From Acidimicrobiia bacterium (lineage in GTDB: Bacteria > Actinomycetota > Acidimicrobiia > Acidimicrobiales > Bin134), in NCBI GenBank assembly GCA_022825005.1, contig JAJDYU010000091.1, positions 1 through 43,855 of the forward strand: DNA of 43,855 nucleotides. The letters run 5' to 3'. Position numbers and translations under genes: made by a program. Below the pieces are notes generated by a model. It did not search any database, had not been told where the DNA came from, and worked only from the letters and a program-made list of their open reading frames with translations. Positions 16,829-25,224 of the stretch are shown here, piece by piece. The number at the start of each line of letters is the position of its first letter. The first letter of the stretch is position 1.

Positions 16829-17908
16829 ATGGCTGAGCAGGCGAGCATCGAATCCCATCACATCGACACCGCCGGTCTGCGGTTCCACTATCTGGCCGCG
16901 GGCGACGAGGGCGCGCCGCCGGTGGTGCTGCTGCACGGCTTTCCCCAGACGTCTCACATGTGGCGGCACCAGATCCCGGTGCTGGCCGAGCACTACCGGG
17001 TCTACGCCCCCGATACCCGGGGCTACGGCGGCACTGACAAGCCCTGCGTCCGGGTGACCCGCGATGTGCTGGCCCGCGACATCGTGGACTTCGTCGACGC
17101 CCTGGGCATCGAGCAGTGCTCGCTGGTGGGCCATGACTGGGGCGGGATCATCGCCTTCAAAGCGGCGTTGGAGCACCCCGACCGGTTCACCCGGCTGGGC
17201 TTGGTGGACACCCTATGTACGGTGTGGATCCCGTGGGGCATCCACGGCTACTGGTTCAAGTGCGAGCCCGAGGCCGAGCAATTCTGGGAGCGCCATGCCA
17301 GCGAGTTCATCATCTCGGTTTTCGGCGGCGTCGAGGGCAGCTACGGCCCTCCGCCCGACTCACCGTGGAAGGCACCGGTGGCCGACAACGAGGCCCAAGA
17401 CCCCGGCGGGGCCATGGCCGACTGGGACCCTTCCCAGCATTGGAATGCCCACGACGTGGAGCACTACCGAACGGCCTTCGACCAGCCCGGATCGCACTTC
17501 CACGCCGTGTCGTACTACCGGGATGCCCTGCCATTCCACTTCCCCGACGCCGACGGCAACCTGGTGTATCGGACCCCGGCCCAAGTGGCCGAGATGTGGA
17601 ACCACCCCGGCCTGCTCTTCAACCACCCCGACTTCGGCGTGTTTCCGGTGTACGGCCCCGAAGACCTCGGCCGCACGTACCCTCACCCCGCGCTGTACCT
17701 GTATTCGGCGTTCCTCATGCCCCAGGCGTTCGAAGACGGGTTCCCTGCCGACGACCACATCCCTCACGGCAACCCCTACGCCGACTCCTTCGTGGACCAC
17801 TTCCCCGACTACCGGGCCCGCCCCGCCGGCAGCGGCCACTTCATCCCCGAAGAAGACCCCGAGCGCACCAACGAGGTGCTCTTGGCCTTTTTGGCCGGCG
17901 AGATCTGA
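16829..17908 (+). CDS. Alpha/beta hydrolase (epoxide hydrolase / haloacid dehalogenase-like)
   Basis: 359 residues of the alpha/beta-hydrolase fold. The oxyanion-hole motif is HGFPQT at 36-41, the nucleophile elbow is GHDWGG with Asp103, and the catalytic His is in SGHFIPEE near the C-terminus. An Asp nucleophile with HGFPQT is typical of epoxide hydrolases and fluoroacetate/haloalkane dehalogenases. The cap domain has an unusual Pro/Asp-rich insertion (PPPDSPWKAP). The ATG has a GAGGAG ribosome site and possibly a TATTGT -10 at 16791-16796. It is divergent from the enoyl-CoA hydratase, so it may share regulation with the catabolic operon; the substrate is unknown. Confidence 0.88.
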   Translation: MAEQASIESHHIDTAGLRFHYLAAGDEGAPPVVLLHGFPQTSHMWRHQIPVLAEHYRVYAPDTRGYGGTDKPCVRVTRDVLARDIVDFVDALGIEQCSLVGHDWGGIIAFKAALEHPDRFTRLGLVDTLCTVWIPWGIHGYWFKCEPEAEQFWERHASEFIISVFGGVEGSYGPPPDSPWKAPVADNEAQDPGGAMADWDPSQHWNAHDVEHYRTAFDQPGSHFHAVSYYRDALPFHFPDADGNLVYRTPAQVAEMWNHPGLLFNHPDFGVFPVYGPEDLGRTYPHPALYLYSAFLMPQAFEDGFPADDHIPHGNPYADSFVDHFPDYRARPAGSGHFIPEEDPERTNEVLLAFLAGEI

Positions 17909-17919
17909 CGAGGCCGGAG

Positions 17920-20049
17920 CTAAGCCCGGTTGAATCGGCGCAGGCGCAGGCTGTTGGTGACCACGAACAACGAGGAGCCGACCATGGCTGCGGCGGCCAT
18001 AATCGGTTCCAGCACCCCGGCTACGGCCAGGGGAATGGCGGCAATGTTGTAGACGAAGGCCCAGAAATAGTTGCCCCGGATGGTGTTCATGGTCCGGCGG
18101 CTCAGAGCGATGGCGTCGGCCACCACGCTCAGATCAGACGACATGATGGTGATGTCGGCGGCTTCGGCGGCCACGTCGGCCCCGGTGCCGATGGCGATGC
18201 CGATGTCGGCCTGGCTGAGGGCAGGAGCGTCGTTGATGCCGTCGCCCACCATGGCCACCCGGCGGCCCTCGGCCTGGAGGCGGGCAATCTCGGCGGCCTT
18301 CCCATCGGGTCCTACACCGGCCACCACCCGGTCGATGCCCAACTCGTCGCCTGCGGCTTGGGCCCGGCGGGGATGATCGCCGGTCAACAGCACGGTGTCG
18401 AGTCCCAGGGACTTGAGCGCGGCCACCGCCGGAGCGGCGGAGGGGCGGAGGCGGTCGTCCACGGTGATCACCGCTTCGGCCACTGAATCCCGGCCCACCA
18501 GTACCGCTACCCGGCCCATGGCCTCGACCTCGGCGGCGGCTCCGTCCACGGCCTCGGGCACCTGATCGAAGAGCGCCCGCTTGCCCACCCGGACCTCGCT
18601 GCCGTCCACCGTGGCCACCGCCCCGGTGCCGGGGTGGTTCTCAAAACCGGTTATCGGCTGTCCGTTGTCAGCCGCCGCAGCGATGGCCCGACCGATGGGA
18701 TGCTCCGAGCGAGACTCCACCGCGGCAGCCAAAGCCAACAGCGCGTCGGGGTCGCGGCCGGGGGCGACAATCTCCACAACCTCCATGCGGGCCTCGGTGA
18801 CTGTTCCGGTCTTGTCGAACACCACGGTGTCGAGATGTCGGGTGTCCTCAAGCATCTCGCCGCCCTTGACGATGATCCCGAGCTGCGATCCTCGTCCGGT
18901 GCCCACCATCACCGCCAATGGCGTGGCCAGCCCCAACGCGCAGGGACAAGCCACGATCAACACCGCTACCGCGGCGGTGAACGCCTCCGACGCCGGCTGG
19001 CCAGCGGCCAACCAGCCGATAAGCGTGCCCACCGCGATAACCACCGCGGCGGGCACAAACACGGCCGAGATACGGTCAGCCAACCGCTGGATGCGGGTGC
19101 GGTTGGTCTGGGCTTGCTCCACCAGCCGCATGATCCGGGCCAGCACTGTGTCGGCCCCCACGCTGGTGGCCTCTACCACCAGCGATCCGTTCGCGTTGAC
19201 CGATGCCCCGAGTACGGCGTCGCCCGGGCCGACCTCCTCCGGAACCGGCTCGCCGGTGACCATGGAGATGTCCACCGCGGAGATGCCGTCGACTACAACA
19301 CCGTCGGTGGCGATCCTCTCCCCGGGGCGCACCACGAATCTGGCGCCCACTTCGAGGCTGGCCACCGGCACATCGGTTCCGTCCTCCAAGCGGGCCACCG
19401 GAGCCACTAACACAGCCAGAGCCCGCAATGCGTCTCCCGACCGGCGGCGGGCCCGTTCTTCGAGATGGCGGCCGAGCAGGATCAGCACCACGATCACCGC
19501 GCCGGTCTCGAAATAGAGGTGTCCGTCGCCGATCTGGGCGGCCAGCACCATCGTCGACCAGATCCACGCCGCCGAGGTGCCCACCGACACCAGGGTGTCC
19601 ATGGTGGCGGTCCGGTGCTGGAGCTGCGCCCACGCCCGACGATGGAATCCCCAGCCCGACCCGAACACCACGCCAGCGGCCAACACTGCGGCCAGCCAGT
19701 CCGACGCTTGAAAGCCCAGGTCGAAGGCCAAGGCATCCACCATCGTCAGCAACGCCACCAGGGCACCAAGCACCGCGGCGAGAATCAGACGGCGCCCCTG
19801 GGTGGGCTCCACCGAATGCCCATCGCTGAAGCCCTCGGGCAAGCGGGCGCCGTAGCCGGCGGCAATGACCGCGCCCTGCAATTGGGCATCGTCGACGTTT
19901 TCGCGACAGGCCACCGAAGCCCGACCCGAGGCGTAGTTCACGCGAGCCTCGACCACTCCCTCTACTTCGGTCAGGCTGCGCTCGATCTGCGCGACGCACG
20001 CAGAACAGGTCATGCCGTCCACCAGCAGCGTCGTCCGGCGCATCGCCAT
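17920..20049 (-). CDS. copA: Copper-translocating P1B-type ATPase
   Basis: 709 residues. An N-terminal heavy-metal domain carries GMTCSAC (Cys15, Cys18). The membrane metal site is CPC at residues 368-370, the phosphorylated Asp is D412 in DKTGT, and the SEHPIG, GDGINDAP and terminal MVGSS motifs are all intact. The membrane residues FVYN and MVGSS together with CPC mark the Cu(I) exporting subgroup. It has only one heavy-metal domain. The ATG at 20049 lacks a ribosome site but has TAAGCT 6 nt upstream, so it is probably leaderless. No copper regulator or chaperone is beside it; it converges on the hydrolase gene. Confidence 0.95.
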   Translation of the reverse strand: MAMRRTTLLVDGMTCSACVAQIERSLTEVEGVVEARVNYASGRASVACRENVDDAQLQGAVIAAGYGARLPEGFSDGHSVEPTQGRRLILAAVLGALVALLTMVDALAFDLGFQASDWLAAVLAAGVVFGSGWGFHRRAWAQLQHRTATMDTLVSVGTSAAWIWSTMVLAAQIGDGHLYFETGAVIVVLILLGRHLEERARRRSGDALRALAVLVAPVARLEDGTDVPVASLEVGARFVVRPGERIATDGVVVDGISAVDISMVTGEPVPEEVGPGDAVLGASVNANGSLVVEATSVGADTVLARIMRLVEQAQTNRTRIQRLADRISAVFVPAAVVIAVGTLIGWLAAGQPASEAFTAAVAVLIVACPCALGLATPLAVMVGTGRGSQLGIIVKGGEMLEDTRHLDTVVFDKTGTVTEARMEVVEIVAPGRDPDALLALAAAVESRSEHPIGRAIAAAADNGQPITGFENHPGTGAVATVDGSEVRVGKRALFDQVPEAVDGAAAEVEAMGRVAVLVGRDSVAEAVITVDDRLRPSAAPAVAALKSLGLDTVLLTGDHPRRAQAAGDELGIDRVVAGVGPDGKAAEIARLQAEGRRVAMVGDGINDAPALSQADIGIAIGTGADVAAEAADITIMSSDLSVVADAIALSRRTMNTIRGNYFWAFVYNIAAIPLAVAGVLEPIMAAAAMVGSSLFVVTNSLRLRRFNRA

Positions 20050-20055
20050 GGATCA

Positions 20056-20061
20056 AGCTTA
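20056..20061 (-). promoter_or_regulatory. Putative -10 box for leaderless copA transcript
   Basis: TAAGCT on the minus strand, 6 nt before the ATG at 20049. There is no Shine-Dalgarno sequence between them. Confidence 0.45.
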
Positions 20062-20078
20062 CGGTTTGAGGTGAGGAA

Positions 20079-20480
20079 TTATTCCTGGACCAGCTCGATG
20101 AGGGTGCCGAAGGCCCCTTTGGGGTGGATGAAAGCCACGGTGGTTCCCCTAGAGCCGGGCCGGGGTTCGGAATCGATGGGAATGGCACCGGCGGCGACCA
20201 TGGACTCCAATGCGGCCGCACAGTCGTCTACCCGATAGCCGACGTGGTGGATGCCCTCACCCCGTTTGGCCAGGAATTTCGCCACGGGCGAGTCCTCTCG
20301 GGTGGCCGAGGTGAGCTGGACATACGAGTCGGCCACCTTGATCAGAGCCTCTTCCACACCGTCGTTCTCCACGATCTCGCGGTGCACCACCGAAGCCCCA
20401 AATGCCGCCTCATAGAACGAGACGGCTTGCTCCAAGTCGTGGACCGCGATGGCGACGTGATCTATCTCCGTGAGAAGCAT
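20079..20480 (-). CDS. mce: Methylmalonyl-CoA epimerase
   Basis: 133 residues of the VOC fold. It begins TEIDHVAIAVHDLEQAVSFY, has GEGIHHVGYRVDD in the second half and ends IHPKGAFGTLIELVQE, which together match methylmalonyl-CoA epimerase closely, including the metal-binding His and the terminal Glu. It converts (S)- to (R)-methylmalonyl-CoA in propionate and odd-chain metabolism. A TAAACT box 9 nt before the ATG (20490-20495) may be its -10 element. Mutase genes are not in the window. Confidence 0.9.
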   Translation of the reverse strand: MLLTEIDHVAIAVHDLEQAVSFYEAAFGASVVHREIVENDGVEEALIKVADSYVQLTSATREDSPVAKFLAKRGEGIHHVGYRVDDCAAALESMVAAGAIPIDSEPRPGSRGTTVAFIHPKGAFGTLIELVQE

Positions 20481-20535
20481 GGCCCGGTCAGTTTAGGCCG
20501 ACCCTCGGTCTATTCCTGTTGTTCGAGCCTGTTGG

Positions 20536-20889
20536 TCAGGCCACCTCGCGCCGGGCTGACTCGCCTTCCAAGGCATCCCAGAGCTGGTCGCGCAGGACTT
20601 CGGCGTCGATGCCTTCCAACTGGTTGGCCGCCACCACGCCCTCGATCATGTCGGCCAGTACCGCTTCCCAGATGCGGTTCCGGACCATGACCGAAACCGT
20701 CACTGAGCCGTCTCCATGGCGGGCTAGTGTGCGGCGGCGGCCAACTTCCCGAGGCGGGCTGCGAAAGCTAGGCACAACCATCTCCTGTCCACGCGCCGCC
20801 AACCCCAACTGTCGGGCGGCCTCGGCAAAGGCCAGACACCGGCCGGTTCTGTTCTCTTGTGGCCGATTATCGCCGTGAATGACCCGCAT
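20536..20889 (-). CDS. Conserved hypothetical protein
   Basis: 117 residues from the ATG at 20889, preferred over the in-frame ATG at 20943 because it follows a strong GGAGGGAGA ribosome site about 9 nt away and begins the better-formed segment MRVIHGDNRPQENRTGRCLA. It has no signal peptide or membrane span. The middle is basic (PPREVGRRRTLARH), and the C-terminal half is a likely helix pair (AVLADMIEGVVAANQLEG). I do not recognise the family. It lies upstream of mce by 55 bp in the same direction, so it may be co-transcribed with it. Confidence 0.6.
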   Translation of the reverse strand: MRVIHGDNRPQENRTGRCLAFAEAARQLGLAARGQEMVVPSFRSPPREVGRRRTLARHGDGSVTVSVMVRNRIWEAVLADMIEGVVAANQLEGIDAEVLRDQLWDALEGESARREVA

Positions 20890-20986
20890 CCCCCGGGGCT
20901 CTCCCTCCTGGCCCTCCTGGCTTTTCTCATTGATTTCTCTCATGCACCCAGTATCCCGATAGGAGTGACAGCTTCTGCTTTGGGCC

Positions 20987-22219
20987 CTAATTCAGATCGA
21001 GGACCTTGGTTCGGCCGCTGATCACCCACCACAGAGCGGTGGCGGCCAAGAGAACACCGGCCCCGCCCACGGCAATGCGGGGGCCGATCACGTCGGCCAG
21101 AAAACCCTGAAGCTGGGCGCCGAGCGGCAGACCGGCCAGCAGAGTGATGAGGTAAAGGGCCAACACCTTGGCCCGCAGAGCCTCCTCCACCTGAAGCTGG
21201 ATCACGGTATTGAGAGTGGCGGCAGTAGCGATGTGCGATGCCCCCAATACAGCCAGAGCCACCACCGCCAACCAGTAGTGGGGCGACACCGCGAATCCCA
21301 ACAGCGCGATGCCGTAAATCGGCCAGCCGAATCCCACTAGTCGGCTGCGGGGCAAGCGACTCCCCCTGCCGGCCACGAACGGAGTGTTGAGCATCGCTCC
21401 CACTCCGGTAGCCGCGGCCAGGATGCCGTATTGGGTCTCGCCCACCTTGAACACGTCATTGGCAAAGATCACCACCAAGTGGATGATTGGCTGGCCGAAA
21501 AAGGCAATCACGCCAGCAACCAGGATGGACAGGCGAATGCCGGGATTATCGGCGGCGTAGCGCACTGCGGCTGCGGCATCTCTGAATACATTCGTTCTTT
21601 GGCCGTCCGCCGGAGCCAGTCGGGGCACCCGGATAAGGACCAGAGCCAAAATCGCGGGCAGATACGTGAGCGAATTGGTGAAGAAGCACCAACCAGGACC
21701 GCCTATCGCCAGCACGATCCCACCGATCATGGGCCCGACTGCCCGAGAGGCGTTGAACTGAGCCGAGTTCAATGTGACGGCGTTCAAGAGGGCGCCGCGG
21801 GGCACCAACTCACTGACGAATGCCTGCCAGGCGGGGAGCTGGATGCCGTTCAGACACCCGTTCACCACCCCGAGGGCGATGTAGGCCAGCGGCCGGTCGA
21901 CGCCGGCGGCCCACATGGCCGAGAATCCCAGCGCGATCAGAGCTTGGGCTGTGTTGGTAAATGCCAGCATGATTCGCCGGGGGAAGCGGTCGGCCAGCGC
22001 CCCGCCGACCATCCCCAAGAACACCGCTGGCAGGGTCTGCATCATGGCGGCCAATCCCACCCAGGTTCCGCTGTCGGTAAGGTCTTCGATCACAAAGGCC
22101 AGCGCGATCATCTGCACCCAGACACCGGAGTTTGAGATAAGGGCCCCGGAGATGAACAGTCGATAGTTCCGGTACGACAGCGCTTGCCGCGCGCGACGGG
22201 GCTGCCGGGAATCGGTCAC
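20987..22219 (-). CDS. MFS transporter (EntS-like exporter family)
   Basis: 410 residues with about 10-12 membrane spans. The short cytoplasmic N-terminus ends in ALSYRNYRLFISGALISNSG and the A-like motif is GGALADRFPRRIML, as in the EntS/MFS_3 exporters of siderophores or drugs. The GTG start at 22219 has no ribosome site but carries TAAGTT 6 nt upstream, so it is probably leaderless. It is divergent from the enoyl-CoA hydratase gene across only 37 bp. Substrate unknown. Confidence 0.88.
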   Translation of the reverse strand: MTDSRQPRRARQALSYRNYRLFISGALISNSGVWVQMIALAFVIEDLTDSGTWVGLAAMMQTLPAVFLGMVGGALADRFPRRIMLAFTNTAQALIALGFSAMWAAGVDRPLAYIALGVVNGCLNGIQLPAWQAFVSELVPRGALLNAVTLNSAQFNASRAVGPMIGGIVLAIGGPGWCFFTNSLTYLPAILALVLIRVPRLAPADGQRTNVFRDAAAAVRYAADNPGIRLSILVAGVIAFFGQPIIHLVVIFANDVFKVGETQYGILAAATGVGAMLNTPFVAGRGSRLPRSRLVGFGWPIYGIALLGFAVSPHYWLAVVALAVLGASHIATAATLNTVIQLQVEEALRAKVLALYLITLLAGLPLGAQLQGFLADVIGPRIAVGGAGVLLAATALWWVISGRTKVLDLN

Positions 22220-22225
22220 TGCGCC

Positions 22226-22231
22226 AACTTA
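22226..22231 (-). promoter_or_regulatory. Putative -10 box for leaderless MFS transcript
   Basis: TAAGTT on the minus strand, 6 nt before the GTG at 22219. It is one half of a back-to-back pair in the 37-bp gap. Confidence 0.45.
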
Positions 22232-22244
22232 TTCGCTGCACCCC

Positions 22245-22250
22245 TATTGT
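22245..22250 (+). promoter_or_regulatory. Putative -10 box for leaderless enoyl-CoA hydratase transcript
   Basis: TATTGT on the plus strand, 6 nt before the ATG at 22257. There is no ribosome site. Confidence 0.45.
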
Positions 22251-22256
22251 CATGGC

Positions 22257-23015
22257 ATGGCTCTTGTGCTCTGCGAGATCGACGACGGCGTTGCCACCGT
22301 GACCCTCAACCACCCTGAGGTGCGAAATGCGGTCAGCTTGGAGATGAACGGGGAGCTCGACGCGGTGTTCGACAACTTGGAAGCCGATGAGTCGGTGGGA
22401 GCAGTTGTGCTCACCGGCACGCCCCCGGCGTTTTCAGCGGGTGCCAACCTCGATGAACTGCTGGCTGCTGACGACCCCAAGCGCCTGAGCTCCATCTATG
22501 CCGGTTTCTTGCGGGTAGCCCACACCCCGTTGCCCACCGTGGCCGCAGTGAACGGTGCCGCAGTGGGAGCAGGAATGAATTTCGCTTTGGCCTGCGATGT
22601 GATTCTGGCCGGACACAGTGCGATGTTCGAAAGCCGGTTCCTCCAGATCGCCATCCATCCTGGCGGCGGCCACACCTGGCGTTTGCGCAACATCTGCGAC
22701 CGCCAGACGGCCATGGCCATGGTGCTGTTCGGCGAGCGGCTCGACGGACCGAGGGCCGCCGAGGTCGGACTGGCTTGGAAATGCGTGGGCGACGAGGCCC
22801 TGCTGGATGAGGCCCACCGATTGGCCCGACGTCCGGCCCGGGCCCCCCGAGGGCTCACCAAGGCCATGAAGCAGACCATCCTCGATGTGGGCGGGGTCAC
22901 CGACAGTGCGGCGGCGGTAGCCCGTGAAGTCGATCCCCAGGCGTGGTCGATGGCTCAGCCCGAATTCAAAGAGCGGGTGGCGGCCCTCAAGGAGGCCATA
23001 AGCAAGTCGGACTAG
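22257..23015 (+). CDS. Enoyl-CoA hydratase/isomerase family protein
   Basis: 252 residues, a compact crotonase. Family features are LNHPEVRNAVS, the oxyanion region FSAGANLDEL and AVNGAAVGAGMNFALACDV. The usual catalytic Glu-containing segment of true hydratases is replaced here by SRFLQIAIHPGGGHTWRL, so the reaction may differ (isomerase or hydrolase is possible). It is independent in sequence from the longer crotonase at 15823-16725. It converges on the acetyltransferase gene, and the two stop codons lie inside one 12-bp palindrome. Confidence 0.88.
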   Translation: MALVLCEIDDGVATVTLNHPEVRNAVSLEMNGELDAVFDNLEADESVGAVVLTGTPPAFSAGANLDELLAADDPKRLSSIYAGFLRVAHTPLPTVAAVNGAAVGAGMNFALACDVILAGHSAMFESRFLQIAIHPGGGHTWRLRNICDRQTAMAMVLFGERLDGPRAAEVGLAWKCVGDEALLDEAHRLARRPARAPRGLTKAMKQTILDVGGVTDSAAAVAREVDPQAWSMAQPEFKERVAALKEAISKSD

Positions 23016-23019
23016 CCGG

Positions 23020-23655
23020 CTAGCTCATCCAGCCGGCCACCAACTCCGGTCCCCGCACCTGCCACTCCTCTGCGGTGATGCCGTAGCGAACATGGTCTTC
23101 CCAACAGCCGTTGATCTCCAGGTAGCGCAGAGCGATGCCCTCATTGCGGATGCCCAGCTTCTCCACCACCCGGCGACTGGCCTGGTTGCGGGGAATGATG
23201 TTGATCTGCAACCGGTGCAGCCCCAGCGTCTCGAAGGCGTAGTCAAGCACCACCACCAGAGCCTCGGGGGCATACTCCCGCCCGGCGTGGCGATGGTCGA
23301 TCCAGTACCCCACATGACCGCTCTGGAAGGGCCCCCGCTGTACTCCTGACAGGTTCATCTCCCCCACCAGCCGACCGTCGGCAAACACTCCGAACCCATA
23401 GCCGGCATCCATCTGGCGCTCACGGTCACGAGCGCTGCACCGGGCCGCAAAGGCCAGGCGATCTTCCACCACGTCGGGCTGGGTGCTAGGCGGCTTTGGT
23501 TCCCACGGGGTGAGCCACTCTCGATTGGCCCGGCGCACCGCCTGCCACTCGACAAAGTCGCTCTCCACCAGCGGACGCAATTCCACTCGAGCCCCGCGAA
23601 GCACCTCCCCCTCCCGAGTCCCCCGAAGCCGAGCCCAAGTCCGCACCAACCGCAA
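23020..23655 (-). CDS. GNAT acetyltransferase (RimJ/RimL-like)
   Basis: 211 residues. It begins with a TTG start at 23655 with AAGGAG 9 nt upstream. The GNAT fold is clear from RGARVELRPLVESDF, HVGYWIDHRHAGREYAPEAL (acetyl-CoA binding motif A region) and RLQINIIPRNQASRRVVEKLG, then an end typical of RimJ-like enzymes (YLEINGCWEDHVRYGI). Such proteins acetylate N-termini of ribosomal or other proteins, or small molecules. It is preceded by the long hairpin region and is probably expressed separately from the ppx gene. Confidence 0.87.
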   Translation of the reverse strand: MRLVRTWARLRGTREGEVLRGARVELRPLVESDFVEWQAVRRANREWLTPWEPKPPSTQPDVVEDRLAFAARCSARDRERQMDAGYGFGVFADGRLVGEMNLSGVQRGPFQSGHVGYWIDHRHAGREYAPEALVVVLDYAFETLGLHRLQINIIPRNQASRRVVEKLGIRNEGIALRYLEINGCWEDHVRYGITAEEWQVRGPELVAGWMS

Positions 23656-23698
23656 ACCTACTAACTCCTTACCAACAACGTGGGAGGTACGCGCGGTA

Positions 23699-23834
23699 GG
23701 CGGGGCGGCGGGCCAAAAAATCGGTCGTGGTGGGGGGTGGCACCGGAGGCGGACCTGGCCGCACCGTCGGCCAGGCCGCCGCAGGTGACAGGACCCGCCA
23801 CCACGACCCCGAAAAAACAGCCCGCCGCCCCGCC
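23699..23834 (-). terminator. 136-nt long hairpin with U-tract; possible terminator or structured RNA
   Basis: The two ends, 23699-23713 and 23820-23834, are a perfect 15-bp inverted repeat. Inside comes an internal loop with six A residues on each side (plus strand), then a perfect 11-bp stem (23723-23733 with 23798-23808), short 4-, 4- and 5-bp stems, and a perfect 8-bp stem (23754-23761 with 23768-23775) closed by a 6-nt loop. On the minus strand the inner stem is followed directly by TTTTTT (23715-23720), like an intrinsic terminator behind ppx. The outer 15-bp stem is not needed for termination, so another role is possible. The 203-bp gap 23656-23858 contains nothing else I can support. 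Confidence 0.6.
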
Positions 23835-23858
23835 GGTTGCTGGTAACGACAGAACCCG

Positions 23859-24773
23859 CTAGTCCAACAGGCTCAACACCATCCCATCAAGAATGTCAGC
23901 CTCCGACACCAAACAAGACTCAAACCCAAAGTGCCGCATGATCTTCACCAGAATCGTCATCCCCCCCACAATCACATCCACCCTGCCCGGCTCCAGCCCC
24001 GGATTGAAGGCCCGATCAGCCCGAGACTCAGTGGCCAACGTCCGGAACACATCCTCGGCCGCCGCCTTGGTCAGCTCGAAGTGGTGGATCTTGTCCCGGT
24101 CGTAGTCATGCAGCCCCTGTTCGACAGCCGCAGCAGTGGAGATCGTGCCCGCCAACCCCACAAACGTCCGGGCCTGCCGGGCAGCGGGCATCTCCCGATC
24201 CACGTCGTCGAGGTAGTCGCCGGTCACCGATATACAGGCATGCAGCTCCTCAGGAAGCGGCGGGTCGCCATGGAGGTATTTCTCAGTGAGCCGCACACAC
24301 CCCACATCCAAAGACATGGCTGCCTCACAGACAGTGGTGCCCACGCTCAGCTCAGTTGAGCCTCCCCCCAAGTCGACCACCAGAAACGGCCCCATCTCCG
24401 GATCGAGTTCGGCGGTGGCCCCCCGAAATGAGAGCTGCCCCTCGGCCATTCCGCTCAGCAGCTCGGGACGACTGCCGATCACGGCCTCGCCAGCGTCGAA
24501 GAACTCATCGCGGTTGGCCGCATCCCGGGCCGCCGATGTGGCGGTGATCCGCACGGCCTCCACTCCGTGGCCATCCATCACCTCCCGGTAGCGGCGAAGG
24601 CAGTCCAGCGTACGCTCAATGGCCGCAGGGGCCAGCCAGCCAGTCTCATCCACACCCTCTCCCAGGCGGGTGATGGTCATGAGCCGGTCCAGCGTCTCGG
24701 TACCGCCCCGGCTGACCAGCAAACGGGTGGAGTTCGTCCCGCAGTCGATGGCGGCCACTACTGGCGAACTCAC
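23859..24773 (-). CDS. Ppx/GppA family exopolyphosphatase-like protein
   Basis: 304 residues of the ASKHA phosphatase family. The first nucleotide loop is AAIDCGTNSTRLLV and the second is VVDLGGGSTELSVG, with ITATSAARDAANRDEF between them. It is about as long as the short Ppx1 forms of actinobacteria and lacks a C-terminal HD domain. It should hydrolyse polyphosphate or pppGpp. The GTG start at 24773 overlaps the DUF501 stop (GTGA, 24770-24773). DUF501 next to Ppx is a usual actinobacterial pair; here it trails a molybdenum-hydroxylase operon, which is less usual. Confidence 0.9.
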   Translation of the reverse strand: MSSPVVAAIDCGTNSTRLLVSRGGTETLDRLMTITRLGEGVDETGWLAPAAIERTLDCLRRYREVMDGHGVEAVRITATSAARDAANRDEFFDAGEAVIGSRPELLSGMAEGQLSFRGATAELDPEMGPFLVVDLGGGSTELSVGTTVCEAAMSLDVGCVRLTEKYLHGDPPLPEELHACISVTGDYLDDVDREMPAARQARTFVGLAGTISTAAAVEQGLHDYDRDKIHHFELTKAAAEDVFRTLATESRADRAFNPGLEPGRVDVIVGGMTILVKIMRHFGFESCLVSEADILDGMVLSLLD

Positions 24774-25216
24774 GTCGGATCTTCGGCTTCCAAGTTCTCA
24801 GCCACCCAACGACCGACCGGATCGTCGCCCCCGGCTAAGAACCAGGCGTAGTGGGCGTGCAGGCACTTGACGCCTTGGCGGGTGCCGCCCACACCGGCGG
24901 AAGGTCGGTGCCCCCCATAGCCGTCGGGGATGGCGGCATCACGCTCGGCGGCGTACCGGCGATGGGCGGCGGCCAGCTCATCGGGATCGACAGCGGCCTC
25001 GGCCCGGCGCACTCCCCCAGCCGATTCCAGCCGGCTCACCTGAAGCACGTCGTCGGGGCCGACCAGCCAGTAGCGCGTGGGCATAGGGGTGCCATCATCC
25101 AGAATGGGAGCGTTCCTCAGCACCCGAGGAGTGCCGTCATCGGCTCTGACCACTACCTCGTAGGGAGCCCGGGGGGCGCGGCCCAGCAGAGCCTCGACTT
25201 GGTCGTCGTTTCCCAA
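24770..25216 (-). CDS. DUF501 domain-containing protein
   Basis: 148 residues of the DUF501 family, recognised from LLGRAPRAPYEVVVR, PMPTRYWLVGPD and the C-terminal GVKCLHAHYAWFLAGGDDPVGRWV with conserved Cys and His. The role of the family is unknown. The only usable start is TTG at 25216, 8 bp after coxG; a short AAGGG lies within the coxG end, so coupling to that gene is likely. It is followed directly by ppx. Confidence 0.87.
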   Translation of the reverse strand: MGNDDQVEALLGRAPRAPYEVVVRADDGTPRVLRNAPILDDGTPMPTRYWLVGPDDVLQVSRLESAGGVRRAEAAVDPDELAAAHRRYAAERDAAIPDGYGGHRPSAGVGGTRQGVKCLHAHYAWFLAGGDDPVGRWVAENLEAEDPT

Positions 25217-25224
25217 GCGAAGGG

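Noticed and set aside
23680..23862. Plus-strand open frame of 60 residues across the long hairpin
   Set aside because: Low-complexity Gly/Arg/Pro product forced by the inverted repeat; no ribosome site and no family match.
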